This document shows positions 5,154 to 9,111 of a stretch of 9,111 nt of DNA, piece after piece. Source of the DNA: Methanobacteriota archaeon (GTDB lineage Archaea > Halobacteriota > Halobacteria > Halobacteriales > Halalkalicoccaceae); contig JADFQH010000007.1 in assembly GCA_022561895.1 (NCBI GenBank), positions 12,713-21,823 of the forward strand. Reading direction: 5' to 3'. Each line of letters starts with the position of its first letter. Position 1 is the stretch's first letter. Below the pieces are notes generated by a model that was not told where the DNA came from, did no database searches, and saw nothing but the letters and a program-made list of their open reading frames with translations. The position numbers and the translations under genes are program-made.

Positions 5154-5801
5154 CTACCAGACGGACCATGCTGTCGAGGATTCGTCCTCGCCGTAGAGAC
5201 GTTTGACGTCCTTTGCCGGAACCGAATCTCCCTCGAAATCGAACTTCGTCTGCTCGTAGCCCGTTGTATCCCGTTTGATATGAATTCCCGTGATCGTAAA
5301 CTCCTCGTTGCCCATCTCTTCGCGCTCGCCAACGGTAAATGCGTGATCGCCGGGCACCTGCAGCTTGACGCCCCGGCTCTCCTCGCGCTTCTCGTTGGGA
5401 TGGATCGTGAGGTTGACCGCGACGTTGTCGACCGCTCGGGTCCAGAGGGTGTCGATCTCGTCGGCCCGTGCGCTCTCGACACGGCGCTCCTCGCCGAGTT
5501 CGACGCTCGTGATCCGCACGAGCATGATCGCCTCCTCGGTGTCGAGGATGAACTCCTCGCCGACGGCGAGCTCCTCGCGCTCGGGAACCTCGGCGCTCGC
5601 AGCGAAGGAGTCGCCCTCCTGGGAGACGATCACGTCGATCCCCACCTCGCTTTCTTCTTCGATACGCGTCTTGTGGGTGTGTCCACAGGCCGTACATCGC
5701 ACCGTTGCCTGCCCGCCGGGTTTGATGACCTCGTGAACCGTCGCCTCGCTCGGCGAACACGAGGGACAGACGAGGGCTACTTGACCCGCTGTATTACTCA
5801 T
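5154..5801 (-). CDS. HVO_0476-family zinc-ribbon protein
   Basis: This 215-residue acidic protein has an N-terminal zinc ribbon: CPSC (C12, C15) and CTACGHTH (C36, C39) separated by about 20 residues, fitting a single tetracysteine zinc site. The rest (about 50-200) is rich in beta-type segments (GIDVIVSQEGDSF, EEFILDTEEAIMLVRITSVEL, TIHPNEKREESRGVKLQVPGD, FTITGIHIKRD). It matches the haloarchaeal proteins named after HVO_0476, whose function is not established. It is the first gene of the operon with pimT2 and the O-methyltransferase-like gene, and adjacency to pimT2 looks conserved from memory. A nucleic-acid- or ribosome-related role is possible but not shown. The TATA box 26 bases before the ATG indicates a leaderless mRNA. 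Confidence 0.88.
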   Translation of the reverse strand: MSNTAGQVALVCPSCSPSEATVHEVIKPGGQATVRCTACGHTHKTRIEEESEVGIDVIVSQEGDSFAASAEVPEREELAVGEEFILDTEEAIMLVRITSVELGEERRVESARADEIDTLWTRAVDNVAVNLTIHPNEKREESRGVKLQVPGDHAFTVGEREEMGNEEFTITGIHIKRDTTGYEQTKFDFEGDSVPAKDVKRLYGEDESSTAWSVW

Positions 5802-5821
5802 TGCCGTGGGTAGTAGAGCGC

Positions 5822-5831
5822 GCTATAAAAG
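5822..5831 (-). promoter_or_regulatory. TATA box of the HVO_0476-pimT2-methyltransferase operon, leaderless arrangement
   Basis: The minus strand reads CTTTTATAGC, centred near 5827, about 26 bases before the ATG at 5801. This is a strong, well-placed archaeal TATA element, so the start codon is expected at the 5' end of the mRNA. It lies in the 41-base gap after the aminopeptidase stop. Confidence 0.8.
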
Positions 5832-5842
5832 TCGTGTGCGGT

Positions 5843-6775
5843 CTACGGCAGATCCACTTCCTCACCATCAGCGTACACGGTCGGCTCCCGGATGATCCCA
5901 TCTGAATGGATCGGAGCCTCCGTGTCGCCGCCGATCCCGGCGTCGTCACCGATGGCGATGTGAACTGTCCCAGCCGCCTTTTCGTCCAGAAGCACGCTCC
6001 CGACGAGATCCGTCACGGCGACGTTCGTCCCGATTCCGAGTTCAGCGAGGTTGTAGGCGTCCCGCCCGACCGCCTCGGCCGCTTCTTCGAGTTCGGATCG
6101 GAGTTCAGAATCACTCACTGCTGTGACGAAACCATCCTCAACTTCGACCGTGATCTCCTCGTCGAGCAGGCCGTGCGGGTGCATCGTCCCGTCGACGACG
6201 TAGGTTCCGGTCGCCGTCTCGGGGCTGATGAACACCTCTCCGGCAGGGAGGTTCGAGAACGCTCCGGGCTCGTGGACGATCCCCGTATCCGAGAGCCACT
6301 CGCGATTTCCCGGCTCGAAGGTGATGTCGGTTCCCTGTGGCGAGGTGACGCGGATCTCGATCGCGTTGGCGACCCGCTCTATCATCCGTTCGCACTCCTC
6401 GCGGATGCGCTCGTAGTCGGCATCCAAACCAGTGGTGAAAACCTCCTCGGTGATCCCCGGCAGGGTGGCGGCGCGCGCCCCCGCGTCGGTCGCCGCGCCG
6501 CGCGCGCGGGTGTGGCTCAGACTCTTCGAGGTCGGGGCGAGCACCACGTCCGCGCCCCGCATGGCGGCCGCGACGGGTGCGGGCGGCTCCGCGCCGTGCT
6601 GGGGTCCCGGCGGGTATCCGAGCAGCACACTATCAGCGGTGATCTCTCTCGCGACCTCGTAGAGCGCCTCGCCGATCTTCAGTCTACGGTCGTCGGTGAC
6701 GATTACACAGGACTCCTCGGAAGCGAGGTTCATACACTGTCGAACCGCGGTTTCTGCGGCGGGTTTGAGGTCCAT
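5843..6775 (-). CDS. Aminopeptidase, M29/AmpS-like family
   Basis: This 310-residue protein resembles the metal-dependent M29 (thermophilic AmpS/AmpT-type) aminopeptidases, in the shorter form seen in archaea; bacterial members are near 410. Probable metal-site residues in family context are E180 (LPAGEVFISPE), E245 (NLAELGIGTN), H272 (GTVHIAIGDD), H290 and D292 (HSDGI). The N-terminal third (to about 140) is a Rossmann-like domain with VIVTDDRRLKIGEAL and DVVLAPTSKSLSHT. The same superfamily includes 2,5-dihydroxypyridine dioxygenases, so peptidase activity is likely but not certain. No signal peptide is visible; the protein is cytosolic and strongly acidic. It has its own weak TATA box, so it is probably a separate transcript from the YqcI/YcgG gene upstream. 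Confidence 0.9.
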   Translation of the reverse strand: MDLKPAAETAVRQCMNLASEESCVIVTDDRRLKIGEALYEVAREITADSVLLGYPPGPQHGAEPPAPVAAAMRGADVVLAPTSKSLSHTRARGAATDAGARAATLPGITEEVFTTGLDADYERIREECERMIERVANAIEIRVTSPQGTDITFEPGNREWLSDTGIVHEPGAFSNLPAGEVFISPETATGTYVVDGTMHPHGLLDEEITVEVEDGFVTAVSDSELRSELEEAAEAVGRDAYNLAELGIGTNVAVTDLVGSVLLDEKAAGTVHIAIGDDAGIGGDTEAPIHSDGIIREPTVYADGEEVDLP

Positions 6776-6794
6776 AGCGGACAGTTGCCCGGTG

Positions 6795-6806
6795 GTGAAA
6801 TAGTCG
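6795..6806 (-). promoter_or_regulatory. Probable TATA box of the aminopeptidase gene
   Basis: The minus strand reads CGACTATTTCAC, the only AT-rich patch in the 42-base gap after the YqcI/YcgG stop. It is centred about 26 bases before the ATG at 6775, again the spacing of a leaderless archaeal transcript. The match to a TATA consensus is weaker than at 5827 or 3540. Confidence 0.5.
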
Positions 6807-6817
6807 TGGCGATCGGG

Positions 6818-7573
6818 CTACCGGGACCGTTCGGACAGCGGACACCGCGAAACGCTTTCTTCGTTCGTTTCCGGAAGCATGTACTGTTTCCACTCGCGTT
6901 TTCGCGGGTCGGCGTAATCGCCCGAATCCGGGTGTCGTGGAATCCCGTCGTAGTCCTCTAGACGGTCGCGGATGGTGCTTCTCGCGCGCTGGCCCCCGTC
7001 TTCCATCCCCGACAACCCTTCAAAAACGCCCGCAGGCTGGATCGTGATCTCGAGCCCGTGCGGCGTGTAGCGACTCCGGCGCGCCCGGTAGAACGGCGCG
7101 CGGGCGACGAGGAACATCGGTTCGCCCGCAAAGCAGTAGCGCCATTTGGGGTGGTCGGGATCCGTCGGAACGGTTTCGGGCCACGGTTTTGGGTCGTGCT
7201 CCCCGAGATACTCCAGCAGGTTCCAGAACTGGTTTTTGTAGGTCTCGGGGGGCTGTTCGTCTGCCGGCGGCTCGAAAAGCACGACGAGCGAGGAGATCTC
7301 GCCAATGGACTCATAACTATTGAGATAGGTTTCGAGCGCTCTGACGAGTCGCGAGCGAGCTTCGTCGTCATTGGGCGCACCGGGAAAGACGTACCGGAAC
7401 AGCCCATCCTCTTCTGCCTCGACGGCGAAATAACACGGGTAGGGCGTGTCTTCGTCGGTCATCGTCCCGTGGAACGTCTCGTATCGCGTTTCCTTCCAGT
7501 CGGCCAGTTCGCCGCGCTCGATGGCGTCTTCGAGGTCGCTTTTCGTCCACGGATCTCCATCGGACGGACTCAT
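6818..7573 (-). CDS. YqcI/YcgG family protein (GntA-like)
   Basis: This 251-residue protein matches the YqcI/YcgG family. Signatures are YPCYFAVEA (45-53), a central LVVLFEP (96-102), FWNLLEYL (117-124), PTDPDHPKWRYCFAGEPMF (136-154), RYTPHGLEITIQP (168-180) and a C-terminal YDGIPRHP...REWKQYMLPE. Candidate ligand or active residues are C47, H141, C147, H172 and H214. From memory, one characterised relative is GntA, a haem-dependent N-hydroxylase of a guanidino compound in guanitoxin biosynthesis; whether this protein binds haem is unknown. It follows the DUF1989 gene after 77 bases with no visible TATA box, so co-transcription is plausible. The start at 7573 lacks a close SD; a GAGGAG lies 17 bases upstream. 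Confidence 0.85.
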   Translation of the reverse strand: MSPSDGDPWTKSDLEDAIERGELADWKETRYETFHGTMTDEDTPYPCYFAVEAEEDGLFRYVFPGAPNDDEARSRLVRALETYLNSYESIGEISSLVVLFEPPADEQPPETYKNQFWNLLEYLGEHDPKPWPETVPTDPDHPKWRYCFAGEPMFLVARAPFYRARRSRYTPHGLEITIQPAGVFEGLSGMEDGGQRARSTIRDRLEDYDGIPRHPDSGDYADPRKREWKQYMLPETNEESVSRCPLSERSR

Positions 7574-7584
7574 TCGTACTGGTT

Positions 7585-7644
7585 TCAGGACTCCTCGGGT
7601 GTGGACGTTTCGCTTGCACGCGCATTCGCCGCGTTCGACGCCAT
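7585..7644 (-). CDS. Possible 19-codon mini-ORF in the DUF1989-YqcI/YcgG gap
   Basis: In the gap between the two genes, ATG at 7644 opens a 19-residue frame ending TGA at 7585, reading MASNAANAR...STPEES. It is acidic at its end and uses GC-rich third positions, as haloarchaeal coding DNA does, but it is too short to judge and has no clear SD. It may be chance, or an upstream peptide coupled to the next gene. Confidence 0.15.
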   Translation of the reverse strand: MASNAANARASETSTPEES

Positions 7645-7651
7645 CGACCGT

Positions 7652-8287
7652 TCAGTCCGCTCGCTCGTCCAGCACCGACCGTTCGTGGATCGTCGTCTCG
7701 TCGGGGACTGTGAGATCGATCGGTCCCAGATCGGAGCCGCTTGCAACACCCTTTGCCGAACACGCAGCCACCGCGACGATCGCGCCCTGTTTGGCTTCGA
7801 AGGTTATCGTATCGCCGGGTTCGGCCGGACTCTCGCGAACGTTGAAGTAGGTCTGCTCGGTGATCGTCGATTTCTGAAAGACGTTGAGCGTATCGGGAAC
7901 GGGTTCGCTAACGCCCGCGGCCGCGAGCGCGAGCGAGAGGTTCTCCCGACAGCCGCCGGGTTCGTTCTGCACGCCACCGTCGTACGGGCGGTCGGTGAGC
8001 ATCCACCCGGTACACGGCCCGAAGAGGATGTCGTGGACGCCGCAGTCGTCATCAGTAATCGCGAGGATTGGCTCGCCCGCCGTGGTATAGAGAAGATCGT
8101 CGGTCGTAATTCGTATCTTGCCGTTGAGATCGCGCGTGTAAGACTGTGAGAACCGTTCTGTGGGACTGTCTCTAACGAACGCGACGAGGTCTGCGACCTG
8201 TCGTCCCTCGGGAGTTGCCACCGAAAACGTCGCGCCGCGATCGATGGTGAAGGAGACCCCGCTTTGCTTTGGGATGCGATGGTGCAT
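7652..8287 (-). CDS. DUF1989 / urea carboxylase-associated family protein
   Basis: This 211-residue protein belongs to the DUF1989 family, known from urea carboxylase/allophanate hydrolase clusters and from the carboxyguanidine deiminase subunits CgdA/CgdB of guanidine breakdown. Seen here are GRQVADLVAF (28-37), a Cys/His set at C82, H85 (DDDCGVHDILFG), C92 (GPCTGW), C113 (GGCRENLSLAL) and C176 (VAACSAKG), and PGDTITFEAKQGAIVAV (157-173). The spread Cys/His residues fit a metal site as in the family. Neither urea carboxylase nor allophanate hydrolase is in the window, so the substrate is open. The ATG is 6 bases after the pgk stop and its GGAG spans the end of pgk, so it is very likely translated from the pgk mRNA. 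Confidence 0.88.
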   Translation of the reverse strand: MHHRIPKQSGVSFTIDRGATFSVATPEGRQVADLVAFVRDSPTERFSQSYTRDLNGKIRITTDDLLYTTAGEPILAITDDDCGVHDILFGPCTGWMLTDRPYDGGVQNEPGGCRENLSLALAAAGVSEPVPDTLNVFQKSTITEQTYFNVRESPAEPGDTITFEAKQGAIVAVAACSAKGVASGSDLGPIDLTVPDETTIHERSVLDERAD

Positions 8288-8293
8288 CTGGAC

Positions 8294-9111
8294 TTACTCC
8301 GTGAGCGCCTCGACCGCGACCAGCGACTCACCCGTAAGCGCCCGGACGTACGCCCCACCCGCGATCGAGACGTGCGAGAAGTCGTCCTCGTCGAGTCCGT
8401 AAATCTCGATGGCTCTCGATGTATCGCCCCCGCCGATCACCGAAAAACAGTCCGTGGCGGCGATCGCTTCGAGCACGCCCACTGTACCATTCGAAAACCG
8501 CTCGTCCTCGAAGACGCCGAGCGCGCCCTTGACGAAGACGGCCTCGCTATCCTCGATAGTTTCTCGGTATGCGGAAACGGTTTCGGTTCCGACATCGAGA
8601 AACGAGGTCTCCTTTTCGATTTCCGCTACCTCGATCTCCCCTCGCTCGCCCGACTCGTCCTCGTAGGCGAGATCGACGGGAAGCTTGATCCGATCCCCGT
8701 AGGAGTCGAGCAGTCCATCGATCGTTTCTTCCTGTTCAGCCCACTGATCGTCGAAAAAGTCGGTTTCCTCGATATCGTAGCCCACATCATGACCCGCGGC
8801 TCTGAGAAAGAGTTCGCCGACGATTCCGCCCAGCAGGAACGTATCGACGGTGTCCTCGACGCGCTCCATCACGTGGATGAGATCGTCGGCTTTCGTCCCG
8901 CCGAGTACCATCGCCACCTCTCCCTCGAACGCTCGCTCCTGAATCGCGGAGTTGGCTTCGTACTCGGTTTCCATCACACGACCCGCGTACGAATCCATCA
9001 CTCGTGGGAAGCCGACGATCGAGGCGTGCCCGCGGTGCGCTGTAGAATAGGCGTCGTTGACGTAGGCGTCGAACTCCTGAGAAAGTGTTTCGACCAGCGC
9101 GCTTTCGGCGT
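8294..9111 (-). CDS. pgk: Phosphoglycerate kinase, C-terminal part (5' end outside window)
   Basis: Partial gene: the frame stays open to the window edge and about 271 C-terminal residues of an expected ~400 are present. Phosphoglycerate kinase interconverts 1,3-bisphosphoglycerate plus ADP and 3-phosphoglycerate plus ATP in the cytosol; in haloarchaea it serves lower glycolysis and gluconeogenesis. Family markers are DAYVNDAYSTAHRGHASIVGFP at the visible start, GRVMETEYEANSAI, GGTKADDLIHVMERV, GGIVGELFLRAAG, the nucleotide-binding GGGDTSRAIEIYG and IAGGAYVRALTG. An ATG at 9001 is internal (VMDSYAGR) and not the start. The acidic surface composition is haloarchaeal. DUF1989 follows after 6 bases. 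Confidence 0.96.
   Translation of the reverse strand, partial: AESALVETLSQEFDAYVNDAYSTAHRGHASIVGFPRVMDSYAGRVMETEYEANSAIQERAFEGEVAMVLGGTKADDLIHVMERVEDTVDTFLLGGIVGELFLRAAGHDVGYDIEETDFFDDQWAEQEETIDGLLDSYGDRIKLPVDLAYEDESGERGEIEVAEIEKETSFLDVGTETVSAYRETIEDSEAVFVKGALGVFEDERFSNGTVGVLEAIAATDCFSVIGGGDTSRAIEIYGLDEDDFSHVSIAGGAYVRALTGESLVAVEALTE
8297..8300 (-). promoter_or_regulatory. Shine-Dalgarno site of the DUF1989 gene, inside pgk
   Basis: GGAG occurs in the last sense codons of pgk, just before its TAA, and lies 9 nt from the DUF1989 ATG. It supports the start at 8287 and coupled expression with pgk. Confidence 0.65.

Noticed and set aside
5153..5482. N-terminal extension of pimT2 to 5482
   Set aside because: The extra 110 residues are Ser/Arg-rich, overlap the HVO_0476-type gene in another frame and have no counterpart in PCMT proteins; the ATG at 5152 fits the family length.
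5906..6961. 351-codon open frame on the plus strand
   Set aside because: It is fully antisense to the aminopeptidase and the YqcI/YcgG end; the product is Arg/Gly-rich with no family features. Long antisense frames are expected from GC-rich haloarchaeal codon use.
7058..8149. 363-codon open frame on the plus strand
   Set aside because: Antisense to YqcI/YcgG and DUF1989, both of which have clear family motifs on the other strand; the antisense product is Arg-rich and unlike haloarchaeal acidic proteins.
8294..9001. Complete 235-codon gene starting at 9001
   Set aside because: The frame continues upstream to the window edge with phosphoglycerate kinase sequence (VNDAYSTAHRGHASIVGFP), so 9001 is an internal Met of a truncated gene.

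Overview
The window is from a haloarchaeon (class Halobacteria). The evidence is a split RNA polymerase B subunit with rpoH directly upstream, strongly acidic GC-rich proteins, TATA-box promoters placed for leaderless transcripts, a haloarchaeal HVO_0476-type zinc protein beside two protein-isoaspartate methyltransferase genes, and GAGCGAAGCGAG-type intergenic palindromes. The genus cannot be settled from the sequence. All protein genes lie on the minus strand; the only plus-strand gene is a tRNA.

Layout, in minus-strand transcription order from high to low coordinates. (1) 8294-9111 is the C-terminal two thirds of phosphoglycerate kinase, cut by the window edge. Six nucleotides after its stop comes a DUF1989 (urea carboxylase-associated / carboxyguanidine deiminase-like) gene at 7652-8287, then a YqcI/YcgG-family gene at 6818-7573. 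(2) An M29-type aminopeptidase (5843-6775) has its own TATA box. (3) A probable operon at 3587-5801 has a leaderless promoter and encodes an HVO_0476-type zinc-ribbon protein, an isoaspartyl methyltransferase (pimT2) and an O-methyltransferase-like protein with a winged-helix N-terminus. (4) A second leaderless promoter drives a divergent isoaspartyl methyltransferase paralogue (pimT1, 2765-3514), followed by a 61-residue two-helix membrane protein (2561-2746). (5) rpoH (1629-1853) and rpoB'' (37-1629) overlap by one base and begin the RNA polymerase operon; rpoB' is expected just beyond position 1.

Between rpoH and the small membrane gene lies a region of about 700 bases without protein genes. 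It holds a divergent promoter region with three small inverted repeats, the tRNA-Asp(GUC) gene (2133-2205, plus strand), and then about 260 bases of tandem long palindromes. Each of the two palindromic units begins with TTTT, carries one hairpin, and then carries a second, larger hairpin. The closing 3' arm of that larger hairpin is a copy of the tRNA-Asp T-arm, and in the first unit the acceptor 3' strand follows it.

The two items most worth following are the tRNA-derived palindrome cascade and the pairing of a DUF1989 gene with a YqcI/YcgG gene behind pgk. Both of those families have characterised members that act on guanidino compounds, which suggests, as inference only, a small nitrogen-compound module attached to a central-carbon gene.
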